Program-made: the position numbers and the translations under genes | Source: Chryseobacterium arthrosphaerae | Lineage (GTDB): Bacteria > Bacteroidota > Bacteroidia > Flavobacteriales > Weeksellaceae | Direction: 5' to 3' | NCBI RefSeq assembly: GCF_001684965.1 | Contig: NZ_MAYG01000001.1 | Location: 1,984,001 to 2,048,000, forward strand | DNA length: 64,000 nucleotides | The notes under the pieces: generated by a model | Told to the model about the DNA's origin: nothing | Database searches by the model: none | Seen by the model: the letters and a program-made list of their open reading frames with translations, nothing else | Shown here: positions 1 through 8,647 of the stretch, one piece after another | How the letters are laid out: each line of letters starts with the position of its first letter | Numbering within the stretch: the stretch's first letter is position 1

Positions 1-662
1 GAAACTGTTGCCTGAATACCAAATGTAGGGACAATTTCCGGAAAAAAACTTTTAGGAATTCCATAATGGTTAATGATATCTTCCGAGATGCAGTTGTTCT
101 TAAAATCCCAGAAAATCCCTTCCGATAATCCTTCAATGGTCATTCCTATCTGCCCGGAAAGTCTCATGGCAATGTAATCTCCCGGAAGCATTATTTTGTC
201 TATCTTTTCAAAGATCTCAGGTTCATTTTCTTTTACCCACGCAAGTTTTGATGCGGTAAAATTTCCCGGTGAGTTCAATAGATGGGAAAGACATTTTTCT
301 TCGCCTATGGTTTTGAAAGCTTTTTCACCATAAGGCACAGCACGGCTGTCACACCAGATAATGGAAGGCCTTAAAAGCTTCTGGTCTTTGTCTACAAGGA
401 TCAGCCCATGCATCTGCCATGTGATTCCGATTCCTTTGATATCTTCAGCATGTACCCCAGATTCGTGCATGACAGCTTCGTGTGCCAATTTCAGATTGGT
501 CCACCAGTCAACCGGGTTTTGCTCTGCCCATCCTGGATTTATAGCAGTGATTTTCATTTCTTTTTTGGGAGAAAATTCAGAAGCAATCACTTTTCCACTG
601 GATGCCTCGATGAGACAAACTTTCACAGAAGAACTGCCAATGTCATAGCCTAGTAAGTACAT
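1..662 (-). CDS. xylB: Xylulokinase, FGGY family (N-terminal 220 residues, runs off left edge)
   Basis: The minus strand reads open from an ATG at 660-662 to the window edge and gives a typical FGGY sugar-kinase N-domain. It starts with an actin-like phosphate loop (GYDIGSSSVK, residues 5-14), then a GWAEQNP-DWW segment (44-54) and WQMHG (82-86), the substrate-side motif of xylulose kinases. The family phosphorylates D-xylulose to xylulose 5-phosphate with ATP in the cytoplasm, feeding the pentose phosphate pathway. It begins 15 bp after the stop of the Nudix-type regulator, so the two are probably co-transcribed. The C-terminal ATPase half is outside the window, so another FGGY pentulose kinase cannot be fully excluded. 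Confidence 0.85.
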   Translation of the reverse strand, partial: MYLLGYDIGSSSVKVCLIEASSGKVIASEFSPKKEMKITAINPGWAEQNPVDWWTNLKLAHEAVMHESGVHAEDIKGIGITWQMHGLILVDKDQKLLRPSIIWCDSRAVPYGEKAFKTIGEEKCLSHLLNSPGNFTASKLAWVKENEPEIFEKIDKIMLPGDYIAMRLSGQIGMTIEGLSEGIFWDFKNNCISEDIINHYGIPKSFFPEIVPTFGIQATV

Positions 663-677
663 AATTTTTAAAAAAGG

Positions 678-1403
678 TTATTTGATAAGTTTTGTATTGT
701 TTTTCCTGTAAATTTTAGCATCAAACCTGTAATATCTTGCGGCACGGTGTGATACGTCTTTCTGAATTTCATCCAAAGGAACGATATAGGGAAATGAAGA
801 TATTTTTTTATGGAAATTCTTAATATCAATATTTTTTTCGCTTAAAGCGCTGTAGAGCTGGTAAAGCTGTCTAATCGTAAATCTTTTCGGCAGCAGCTCG
901 AAGATAATGGAGAAATCAGATTCGATCCATTTTCTGATCTCCATGAAAGATTCACTGATAATTTGGTTATGGTCAAAAGGCAATGCCGGAACCTCATCAA
1001 TAGGATACCAGTCTACCGTATCATATTTGGTACTGTTGATCTTATGATCTATTTTGCAGAGGGAAAGATAGGCCACGGTAATGATCCTGTCTATATGATG
1101 CTTGTATTCCTGATCCATCCATTTGATATCATGTACATTGCTTGCTCTCATGGGATCTGCAAAACATTTGAACTGTTTGAGAACCATTTTTTTAATTCCC
1201 GTAAGTTCGTGAAGTACTCTCTGTGCCGCATCATCTACATCCTCGTCGCTGAAAATCAGACTTCCCGGAAGTTTGATCTGCTTTTCCAGCGGAACATCAT
1301 CAACGTGGCGTTGTACTAATAATATATTCAACCGGTTTTCATGGTCAAATCCAAAGACAACACAATCTACAGAGACATAGGTATGGATAAAGTTCTGATT
1401 CAT
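678..1403 (-). CDS. Nudix-domain transcriptional regulator (AraR/NrtR type), pentose operon
   Basis: A 241-residue protein with an N-terminal Nudix fold (about 8-145) and a C-terminal winged helix beginning at FTIRQLYQLYSAL (about 172-240), the architecture of NrtR and of the Bacteroides arabinose regulator AraR. The Nudix box is degenerate: the catalytic R-E-x-x-E-E stretch reads R-V-L-H-E-L, so hydrolase activity is unlikely and the Nudix fold probably senses a ligand. Xylulokinase follows in the same direction, which suggests a pentose or a pentose phosphate as effector. A TATATTTG -7 element (minus strand, 1431-1438) lies 28 bp upstream, and a direct repeat of TAACATT (1412-1428) sits between it and the start codon, a possible autoregulatory site. 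Family assignment is solid; the effector is inferred. Confidence 0.85.
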   Translation of the reverse strand: MNQNFIHTYVSVDCVVFGFDHENRLNILLVQRHVDDVPLEKQIKLPGSLIFSDEDVDDAAQRVLHELTGIKKMVLKQFKCFADPMRASNVHDIKWMDQEYKHHIDRIITVAYLSLCKIDHKINSTKYDTVDWYPIDEVPALPFDHNQIISESFMEIRKWIESDFSIIFELLPKRFTIRQLYQLYSALSEKNIDIKNFHKKISSFPYIVPLDEIQKDVSHRAARYYRFDAKIYRKNNTKLIK

Positions 1404-1430
1404 TAGTTCGTTAACATTTTGGTAACATTA

Positions 1431-1438
1431 CAAATATA
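1431..1438 (-). promoter_or_regulatory. -7 promoter element of the Nudix regulator
   Basis: On the minus strand this reads TATATTTG, a perfect match to the Bacteroidota sigma-A -7 consensus TAnnTTTG, 28 bases before the regulator ATG. I see no convincing TTTG at the -33 position. Confidence 0.5.
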
Positions 1439-2106
1439 AAAATTCATCTGAATAAAAAAAATAAATCTACCATTATCTACTGCTTATCAACACCTTACAT
1501 ATCGAATTTTTATGATATGAATTGTATAAAAAATATGATAAGGTTATCATTGTTTTTACACTTACTGTTTTCATAAAACATATATTCACAATTAATTGCA
1601 ATGTCCCAATATTGAAAAATTGAGCAATTTTTTTTGAATAATTTTTATGATAAGAAGAATCGTAATTTTTTTGTTTTATCTGCATAAAAAAATGTAAAAA
1701 ACACACTTTTCATTATTAAAAAAGAAGCAAATCGTCATTTTTAATTACCATTTTTCATACTCTAACTACAATAATTACGAAACAACCAACCTAAATGGCA
1801 ATATGATATCATAATGTAAACATGAAAAATTTAGAATACAGAGGATAGGCTCATTCGCAATTATTGTAAGATTGCTTACTGCAAATATTTTGGAAAAATA
1901 TCCGGTAAAAAATAAGTATTATTCAATCTGGCTAAGACCAAACCCAATCATCTGCAAAAGTGTTTGAAGATACGTTCGGCGAGATCACAGGACCATCTAT
2001 CAGAAATTTCTGTTAATATTTCTTTAGCAGGAATATAAAAATTTCTGTTACTTTTTATCCGTGATTCAGTTTTTATCAAATTAAATTGTACTTTTGTCAT
2101 TCTATT
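1439..2106. other. AT-rich intergenic region with two ATGATA/TATCAT palindromes
   Basis: About 670 bases without a convincing gene, between divergent operons. It holds two palindromes with the same half-site: ATGATAAGGTTATCAT (1535-1550) and ATGATATCAT (1803-1812). They could be operators for the neighbouring regulator. A 77-codon minus-strand reading frame at 1473-1706 has low-complexity content and is not called. Confidence 0.45.
2089..2096 (+). promoter_or_regulatory. Possible -7 element before the 2107 gene
   Basis: TACTTTTG matches TAnnTTTG but ends only 10 bases before the ATG at 2107, implying a leader of about five bases or a chance match. Confidence 0.3.
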
Positions 2107-2460
2107 ATGCAAAAATTTCTCAGGATCTTTTTTGTTTTTTCTTTACTTCTGATATTTGTCTCAAACGTCAGTGGTGTAAGCATGTGTCTTGATCATGCTA
2201 AACATGCGAAAAGTAAAGTGATCTATAAAAAAGGCTCCAAAGAAGAGAAAATCCCTACCTATTCCCAGGACGACGAATGTCAGTGTGCCCTTCATATGGA
2301 CATGAACAATATTCTTCTTCCCGAACCTTTGAATATGGATTTTGCCATTGATACTACATATGATAATGAAATGCCACAGCCAAAAGCCATTTCGTATCGC
2401 TGTCTTCTTGACTTTTTCAGCTCCAGAGCTCCCCCGGCAACATTTTTCGCAGCAGCTTAA
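2107..2460 (+). CDS. Small secreted Cys/His/Met-rich protein upstream of TonB receptor
   Basis: The protein has 117 residues from the ATG at 2107; a TTG seven codons earlier is open but makes a poorer signal peptide. Residues 1-23 (MQKFLRIFFVFSLLLIFVSN...) form a signal peptide. The mature part has a lysine-rich middle, clustered potential metal ligands (CLDHAKHAK; DECQCALHMDMN) and an end in SRAPPATF. Small exported Cys/His/Met proteins occur next to metal-related TonB receptors in Bacteroidota. It lies 96 bp upstream of a TonB-dependent receptor and is probably part of the same unit. I do not recognise the family with certainty; a metal-binding role is inferred from composition. Confidence 0.65.
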   Translation: MQKFLRIFFVFSLLLIFVSNVSGVSMCLDHAKHAKSKVIYKKGSKEEKIPTYSQDDECQCALHMDMNNILLPEPLNMDFAIDTTYDNEMPQPKAISYRCLLDFFSSRAPPATFFAAA

Positions 2461-2556
2461 TCTATACTGCCCTATTTTCTCTATACAGATTCTGTAGTCT
2501 GTACTGTTATTCCGTGGATACCTGTGTCTTCACGTAATTAAAAAATTCTTTTATTA

Positions 2557-4899
2557 ATGGGTATTTTCTTGCCCGAACATCCTTGTTTCATGATTACCAG
2601 TAAATTTTATTACCCGGGAACAATTCACTGTATTCCCTGCAAGCCGGTGAAGCTTTTAAGTGTAAGCTTTATTACCGCTTCTTCACTTTTTTATGCACAA
2701 TCACATCCTGAAGATTCTTTGTCCACAGTAGTACAAACGGTTGAGATCATCGGAAGAAAGTCTAAAGATTATACTTCCGATTACTCTTTTGCCGCCACTA
2801 AGATTGCGATGAAAAACAAAGACCTTCCTTTAACCCTTAATACCATTACCAAAGAACTGATCACTGACCGTCAGGCCTTTCAGCTTGGTGATGTTATGAA
2901 AAACGTGAACGGGGTCTCTCCTTCCAGCTATTATAATCAGTATAACATCCGGGGAATCAGCCAGAATGAAGAAGGCCAGATTATCAACGGAATGCGGACA
3001 AGGCAATATTATTTTTTACAGCCCATGACTTCCAACATAGAACGTGTTGAGATTTTCAAAGGTCCGGCAAGCATTACAATGTCCAGTGTGGATCCCGGAG
3101 GTACAATTAATATGGTGACTAAAAAACCGTTGCCCTTTTCCCGGCATGAAATCAGTTCATCAGGAGGCAGCTTTGATACTTACCGTGTCACAACAGATCT
3201 TACAGGTCCGCTGAATAAAAGCAAAACCTTACTCTACCGCTTTAACGGAGCTTATCAGAATGCCCAATCGTTCAGGGATCACGTCAAAAACAGCGGTATT
3301 CTGATCTCTCCGTCCCTGACATTTATTCCCAATGAAAAAACGTCCGTGAATGTAGAAATGATTTTCAATGATCTTTACGGAAACCTGGACCGGGGGCAGC
3401 CTATTTTCGGAGCAGTTGCCGGAAAAACAGATTTATACAGCACCCCAAGAACATTGAACCTGGGAGCTCCTGATGATTTTTTTAAAACCAGGGAACTTAT
3501 CCTGATGGGAAGTGTTGCCCATCATTTTAACCGCTCGATTAGCTTTAATGCTTCTTATATGAAACAATACTGGAGAGAAAATCTTCAGGAGCACAGAACA
3601 ACGAATTCTTTTGTTCCTGATATGGATAACAAACCTGTTTCCAGACTTGCAATGATGCAGTTTATCCAGAGAAGACAAAACTGGGCAACGGATAATGTAA
3701 ATGCTTATTTCAATTTTAAATTTAAAACCGGAACTGTTGAGCATCAGGTTTTGACAGGCTATGACGGGCAGATCTGGGAAAAACGTAAAGGTGGACAACA
3801 AAATGCAGCAAGAGGTTTTCTTTTAAAGAACGGAACTGTAGTTGCCTCCTACAATCCTGCAAAAGCATCTGATTATCAAACAGCCAGTTATAACGGAATC
3901 ACGATTCCTAAACCTAATGTCACTCCTTTTGACCTGAATCCGGGAGCAGAAAATTATCAGGGCCCTGATTTTAATACCCTTAATGTGATCTCTCCTCTTC
4001 CTTCTGCTCTTACCACAACACACGCAGCTTACGTTCAGCATCTTTTTACCTGGAAAAAGTTTAAGATATTATCGGGAATCCGCCAGGAATGGTTTCAGGA
4101 TACCACGAATTTTAAAGAAGCCAATGAAACGTCTTTTAAAAACAACAGACTCCTGTACAGATTCGGGATTACCTACAGCATAACTGATAATATCAATTTC
4201 TATGGAACTTACCTTACGGGGTATCAGCCTCAATCCAATACGGTCACTCTGATGCCCAATACCTCTGCCCTAACCGGTTCTGCGGCAAGATTCAAACCTC
4301 TGACTTCAGATCTCAAAGAACTGGGAATCAAGGCACAGCTTTTCAGCAGAATTTCACTGAATCTGGCAGTATATGAGGTTAACCAGAGAAATATCATCAT
4401 CAATGCCAATAACCTGTCAGAACCTGATGAACTTATACAGCGCGGTGCGGACAGAAGCCGTGGATTTGAAGCTGAGTTTTCGGGACACATCTTTCCTCAA
4501 TGGCATATTTACGGAGGCTACAGTTATATTGATGCTAAAATACTGGATGATACCAACCTTGATCTTGTAGGAAAAAGGAAAGAGAATACTTCTAAAAATT
4601 CTGTCAGCATCTGGACCCGCTACAATTTCTCAAATATAGAACTGATCAAAGACTTTGGAATTGGTGCAGGAATGCTTTACCAGAGTTCAAAAGTTCCATG
4701 GTTTACAAGAAGTTTTGAGCTTCCCGCCTATACTACCATAGATGCGGCTTTATACTACAGTCCTGCAAAAACGGTTCAACTCTCTTTTAACCTTAATAAT
4801 ATTACCAATAAGGTCTATTGGATCGGAGCTCAGAATTACCTCAGGCTCTTTCCCGGAGCTCCACGAAATTATTTATTAACTGCTACTTATAAATTTTAA
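2557..4899 (+). CDS. TonB-dependent receptor (siderophore-type)
   Basis: A 780-residue outer-membrane receptor. After a signal region (up to about residue 50, ending in FYAQ) comes a TonB-box-like stretch (VVQTVEIIGRK). The plug domain follows (about 75-190) with KNVNGVSPSSYYNQYNIRG, NGMRTRQYYF, VEIFKGPASI and GGTINMVTKKP, and then a 22-strand-type barrel ending in PGAPRNYLLTATYKF. There is no N-terminal carboxypeptidase-like domain. The plug and C-terminus match siderophore-receptor members (TIGR01783 type), but the ligand cannot be read from sequence. It is followed 3 bp later by an ABC permease, so uptake across the outer membrane is probably coupled to that transporter. An internal ATG at 2590 gives a shorter, equally plausible signal peptide. 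Confidence 0.88.
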   Translation: MGIFLPEHPCFMITSKFYYPGTIHCIPCKPVKLLSVSFITASSLFYAQSHPEDSLSTVVQTVEIIGRKSKDYTSDYSFAATKIAMKNKDLPLTLNTITKELITDRQAFQLGDVMKNVNGVSPSSYYNQYNIRGISQNEEGQIINGMRTRQYYFLQPMTSNIERVEIFKGPASITMSSVDPGGTINMVTKKPLPFSRHEISSSGGSFDTYRVTTDLTGPLNKSKTLLYRFNGAYQNAQSFRDHVKNSGILISPSLTFIPNEKTSVNVEMIFNDLYGNLDRGQPIFGAVAGKTDLYSTPRTLNLGAPDDFFKTRELILMGSVAHHFNRSISFNASYMKQYWRENLQEHRTTNSFVPDMDNKPVSRLAMMQFIQRRQNWATDNVNAYFNFKFKTGTVEHQVLTGYDGQIWEKRKGGQQNAARGFLLKNGTVVASYNPAKASDYQTASYNGITIPKPNVTPFDLNPGAENYQGPDFNTLNVISPLPSALTTTHAAYVQHLFTWKKFKILSGIRQEWFQDTTNFKEANETSFKNNRLLYRFGITYSITDNINFYGTYLTGYQPQSNTVTLMPNTSALTGSAARFKPLTSDLKELGIKAQLFSRISLNLAVYEVNQRNIIINANNLSEPDELIQRGADRSRGFEAEFSGHIFPQWHIYGGYSYIDAKILDDTNLDLVGKRKENTSKNSVSIWTRYNFSNIELIKDFGIGAGMLYQSSKVPWFTRSFELPAYTTIDAALYYSPAKTVQLSFNLNNITNKVYWIGAQNYLRLFPGAPRNYLLTATYKF

Positions 4900-4902
4900 A
4901 TT

Positions 4903-6348
4903 ATGGCTATTTCAAACTTACGGCTGATCGTGGGAAAGACCTGGCGGGATCTGTTTAAAGGAAAACAGAACCTCATCATCACGATCATTGTACTTCTCTT
5001 CTGTATGCTGAGCATCGGCATAGGGTTTACAAAATACACCGGTTCTTTTTCAAAAATAAAGGAATACCGGGAAGAGGTCCGGGAACACTGGGAACACAGG
5101 CCGGACAAGCATCCGCACCGTATGGCCCATTACGGCTTTCTGGTTTTCAGGATCGGCCATCCGTTGAATGTTTTTGACAGCGGATTGGATGATTATCTTG
5201 GAAATGTAATATTCCTGGAAGCCCACAAACAGAATACCGCTAATCTTTCAGAAGCGGGAAGTTCAGGGACATTAATCAGATTCGGAGCTTTCAGCAGTGC
5301 TTTTATTCTGCAGAGCATCGTGCCGCTTATCATTATTTTTCTGGGGTTCGGATTAATTGTACAGGAACGGGAAAGTGCTACATTAAAAATCATCAGTGTA
5401 CAGGGGGCTTCGGGAAGGGATATTATCTGGGGGAAAATTCTGGGGCTCTGGCTGTTTTCCTTATGCTTTCTGGTTCCGGTAATTCCTGTTGTTTCTGTAG
5501 CTGCATTGATGTCAGAAACTACAGGTCCGGGTGATATTTTAATAAGACTGTCATTCATTATGCCGGCTTACATGATCTATTACTTTTTCATCAGCACATT
5601 AATCATTATAGTTTCTGCCAACAGTAAAAGTACTTCTTCAGCATTGATCTGTCTTATCGGTTTCTGGCTTCTTTTCATTATTGTTCTGCCTAAGGGAGTT
5701 CAGTTTGCGGCTCAGAATTTATTTCCGGCTCCTTCCCGGATTGCTTTTGAAACCAATCTGGAAAAAGATATTCTGAAGTCAGGAGACAGCCACAATCCTG
5801 ATGATCCGTATTTCAGGAAAATCAAAGATTCTTTACTGGCCCATTATAAAGTGAAAACAACGGATGAGCTGCCGTTCAACTATGGCGGATTTGTCATGAA
5901 AGAAGGTGAAAAAATAAGTTCACAGATTTATATCAGCCACCAAAAGGAATTGCAGAGCATTTACAACAGGCAGCAAACCCTGACTGATATTTCCGGGCTG
6001 ATCAATCCTGCCATTGCCGTCAAAAACTTTTCCATGATTGCAACGGGTACTGATTTTTTCTCCTACACTCAGTTTCAAAAGCAGGCTGAAAAGTATCGTT
6101 ACGAGATGGCTCAGCATTTAAATGATCTTCAGATAAAACATATCAGCAATATTAAACCTGAAAAAGGCGGTCCCCCGGCTATTATTGGTAAAGATAACTG
6201 GAAGAAGTTTCCCGATTTTAATTACCAATATACTTCTGTCACTGACAGTCTGAAAGCACAGCCAATACCTGCGGCAGCATTAGTATTATGGCTGATTATC
6301 TGCGTTGCTGCCATCGAAATAAGTGGAAGAAAATTAAAATTAATCTAA
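4903..6348 (+). CDS. ABC transporter permease, DUF3526/ABC-2 type (first of two)
   Basis: A 481-residue membrane protein. One transmembrane segment lies at about 22-42. A large extracytoplasmic loop follows, including HPLNVFDSGLDDYLGN, a pattern typical of DUF3526 permeases. A hydrophobic cluster spans about 128-300, then come a second long loop and a final segment at about 458-476. It starts 3 bp after the TonB receptor stop and its own stop abuts the ATG of the next permease, so translation is probably coupled. With the next two genes it would form a heterodimeric permease plus ATPase in the inner membrane. Substrate and direction of transport are unknown. Confidence 0.85.
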   Translation: MAISNLRLIVGKTWRDLFKGKQNLIITIIVLLFCMLSIGIGFTKYTGSFSKIKEYREEVREHWEHRPDKHPHRMAHYGFLVFRIGHPLNVFDSGLDDYLGNVIFLEAHKQNTANLSEAGSSGTLIRFGAFSSAFILQSIVPLIIIFLGFGLIVQERESATLKIISVQGASGRDIIWGKILGLWLFSLCFLVPVIPVVSVAALMSETTGPGDILIRLSFIMPAYMIYYFFISTLIIIVSANSKSTSSALICLIGFWLLFIIVLPKGVQFAAQNLFPAPSRIAFETNLEKDILKSGDSHNPDDPYFRKIKDSLLAHYKVKTTDELPFNYGGFVMKEGEKISSQIYISHQKELQSIYNRQQTLTDISGLINPAIAVKNFSMIATGTDFFSYTQFQKQAEKYRYEMAQHLNDLQIKHISNIKPEKGGPPAIIGKDNWKKFPDFNYQYTSVTDSLKAQPIPAAALVLWLIICVAAIEISGRKLKLI

Positions 6349-7695
6349 ATGAACCGTTATTTATATATTCAATTTTACCGTAACAAGGCATACATCACTG
6401 CATTGCTGTTTTTATTCATAGCTGGATTGACGGCTATTTATACGGGGAAAAAATTTCTGGACAGGAATGAAGATATTATCTCCAAAAGCGGAGCATTTCA
6501 GAAAGAAAGCATTGCAAGAAATACAAAATTTCATAAGGACGATCTGGGACTGACTCTTTATTATATTAAGTTTAATCTGGTGAATGAAACGCCCAAACTG
6601 GCTGCTCTCAATATCGGAATGCGTGATTTGAATCCTTCGATCCAGGGAGTAACCATCCGAAATCTGGAAGAACAGCGCTACAATGCTGATTTTTATAATC
6701 CGGCCAATGCAGCAGCTGGAAATTTTGATTTCAGTTTCGTTATTGTTTTTCTTTTTCCTCTGGTGATTGTGGCCTTTTGCTATAATCTCATCTCTGAGGA
6801 AGAAGAAAAAGGCACCTGGAAACTTTTATCGGTGCAAAGTTCTCATTTGCAGAAGCTTTTAGACCAGAAGATGTTCATCCGGTTCCTGGCCATAACTGCT
6901 GTATATCTTGCTTTAATAATGATAGCATCTGTCTGGATAAAAATACCTTTAGACTCTTATTACATTGCTTTTGCTGGCTGCGGATGGCTTTATATCCTGT
7001 TTTGGTTTGCATTATGCAGATGGATTGTTTCTTTCCGTAAACTGTCGGCCCAGAATGCATTAATTCTTCTTATCATATGGGTGGGTATTAATTTTATTAT
7101 TCCGATGAGCAGCAATATCCTGATTCAGAAGATCTACCCGGTTCATGAGTCTCTAAAAGCTGTGATGGAACAGAGAGAAGGCTATCACAACAAATGGGAC
7201 GAGGCTAAAATACCGACTATGGAAAAATTTTATAGGGCATATCCCCAGTACAGAAACTTTACTGTAGAGGAAAATGATACTTTTACCTGGACCTGGTACT
7301 ATGCCATGCAGCATATGGGTGATCTGGAATCTGCAGAGTCTTCAGAAAAGTATACCGAAAAAATGCAGAAAAGAAATCAGGCCGCAATTTATCTGGGGTA
7401 TCTCCTGCCCAATCTTCACACCCAGCTTACAACAAGCCATCTGGCCAAAACGGATATGAGCAATCATTTGCAATATGCTTCCTCGCTCAGGAAATTCCAT
7501 GAAAAAAAACGTCTGTTCTTCTACCCTCTTATTTTCTCAGGAAAAAATGCAGAGTCTGTCAACTGGGCACAGGAAACTATAGAAGTATACAGCTTTGCTG
7601 CCTCCATCGGGATTATCCGGATATTTCTGCCTTACCTCATTTTCATCGCTTTATTCATCATTCTTTCACAAAATAAATACAGGAAACTATGTTAA
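6349..7695 (+). CDS. ABC transporter permease, DUF3526/ABC-2 type (second of two)
   Basis: A 448-residue paralogue-like partner of the preceding permease: one N-terminal transmembrane helix (about 16-35), a long external loop, a helical bundle at about 125-265 containing the cytoplasmic EEEEKGTWKLLSVQS coupling segment, a second loop, and a last helix at about 420-442. The preceding permease has an equivalent QERESATLKIISVQG segment, which supports common ancestry. Its last 7 bases overlap the start of the ATPase gene. It is likely the second half of the translocation pore. Confidence 0.84.
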   Translation: MNRYLYIQFYRNKAYITALLFLFIAGLTAIYTGKKFLDRNEDIISKSGAFQKESIARNTKFHKDDLGLTLYYIKFNLVNETPKLAALNIGMRDLNPSIQGVTIRNLEEQRYNADFYNPANAAAGNFDFSFVIVFLFPLVIVAFCYNLISEEEEKGTWKLLSVQSSHLQKLLDQKMFIRFLAITAVYLALIMIASVWIKIPLDSYYIAFAGCGWLYILFWFALCRWIVSFRKLSAQNALILLIIWVGINFIIPMSSNILIQKIYPVHESLKAVMEQREGYHNKWDEAKIPTMEKFYRAYPQYRNFTVEENDTFTWTWYYAMQHMGDLESAESSEKYTEKMQKRNQAAIYLGYLLPNLHTQLTTSHLAKTDMSNHLQYASSLRKFHEKKRLFFYPLIFSGKNAESVNWAQETIEVYSFAASIGIIRIFLPYLIFIALFIILSQNKYRKLC

Positions 7696-8384
7696 AAATA
7701 ATCAACCTACATAAAAAATATAACGATTTCACAGCTCTTCACTCCCTTAATCTTGAAGTTAAAAAAGGAGAAATCTTTGCCCTTCTCGGACAGAACGGAG
7801 CGGGTAAAAGTACAACGATCAATATTCTCCTGGGACTTATTAAAGCGACGTCCGGGGATGCTTTCATCAATGACATTTCTGTAAAAAATGAGCCTCAGAA
7901 AATAAAAAGACATCTGGCTTACATCCCCGAAACTGTTCTTTTATATCCATATCTTACAGGGATTGAAAACCTTGATTTTTTCTCCAAAATCGCTGGCTTT
8001 GATTATCAGAAAGATGAACTGTCTGCATTACTGAAACGTACCGGTTTGCAGGAAACAGCTCACCATAAACCATTGGGAGGATACTCTAAAGGGATGCGGC
8101 AAAAAGTAGGAATTGCCATTGCCCTGGCCAAAGATGCAAAGGTACTTCTTTTGGATGAGCCCACGAGCGGACTGGATCCGATAGCTACTGCGGAATTTAC
8201 AGAAATTGTACGTCAGCTGGGCCAAGAAGGAAGAACTGTTCTGATGGCAACCCATGATATTTTCAATGCAGTAAGTGTTGCTACAGACATCGGGATTATG
8301 AAGCAGGGAGAACTTGTACAGAATTTGCCTTCCAAAGAATTTACCGCCCAGGAATTACAGGAGCTGTATATGAAAACAATCTGA
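7689..8384 (+). CDS. ABC transporter ATP-binding protein
   Basis: A 231-residue ATPase with a Walker A GQNGAGKST (about 34-42), signature GYSKGMRQ (about 134-141), Walker B LLLDEPTSGLDP (about 158-169) and a switch histidine in MATHD (about 190). The length is that of a stand-alone nucleotide-binding subunit of the ABC-2/NosF-CcmA group. It overlaps the second permease gene and ends the unit. It should power the two DUF3526 permeases. In other bacteria similar ATPase/permease sets act in metal or copper-enzyme maturation (NosFY); whether that applies here is conjecture. Confidence 0.9.
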   Translation: MLKIINLHKKYNDFTALHSLNLEVKKGEIFALLGQNGAGKSTTINILLGLIKATSGDAFINDISVKNEPQKIKRHLAYIPETVLLYPYLTGIENLDFFSKIAGFDYQKDELSALLKRTGLQETAHHKPLGGYSKGMRQKVGIAIALAKDAKVLLLDEPTSGLDPIATAEFTEIVRQLGQEGRTVLMATHDIFNAVSVATDIGIMKQGELVQNLPSKEFTAQELQELYMKTI

Positions 8385-8411
8385 TCCTGTTTTATCACTT
8401 TCAATGACAGA

Positions 8412-8440
8412 AAAGCCAGATGATCATATCATCTGGCTTT
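8412..8440 (+). terminator. Hairpin terminator after the ABC ATPase gene
   Basis: A perfect 13-bp stem (8412-8424 with 8428-8440, AAAGCCAGATGAT and its complement) closes a 3-base loop, 28 bases after the ATPase stop. The T-run after the stem is short. Confidence 0.75.
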
Positions 8441-8647
8441 CATAATTATATTGCAAACTTTATGGAGACAGAGAAGGCAGGTATTATTTATTACAACCAG
8501 TCATTTAATCTTTTGCCTGTGAAACCCTGAGGACATTTTGGCTATCACAAATGCAATAAAAATACACTAAGCAGTGATATATTATAACCCAATCCGCTAT
8601 ATATAAATAAAAACAAAATCACAAAACTGATATTTTGTAATCTTTGA

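Noticed and set aside
1473..1706. Minus-strand 77-codon frame
   Set aside because: Low-complexity AT-rich sequence, no ribosome site, no domain.
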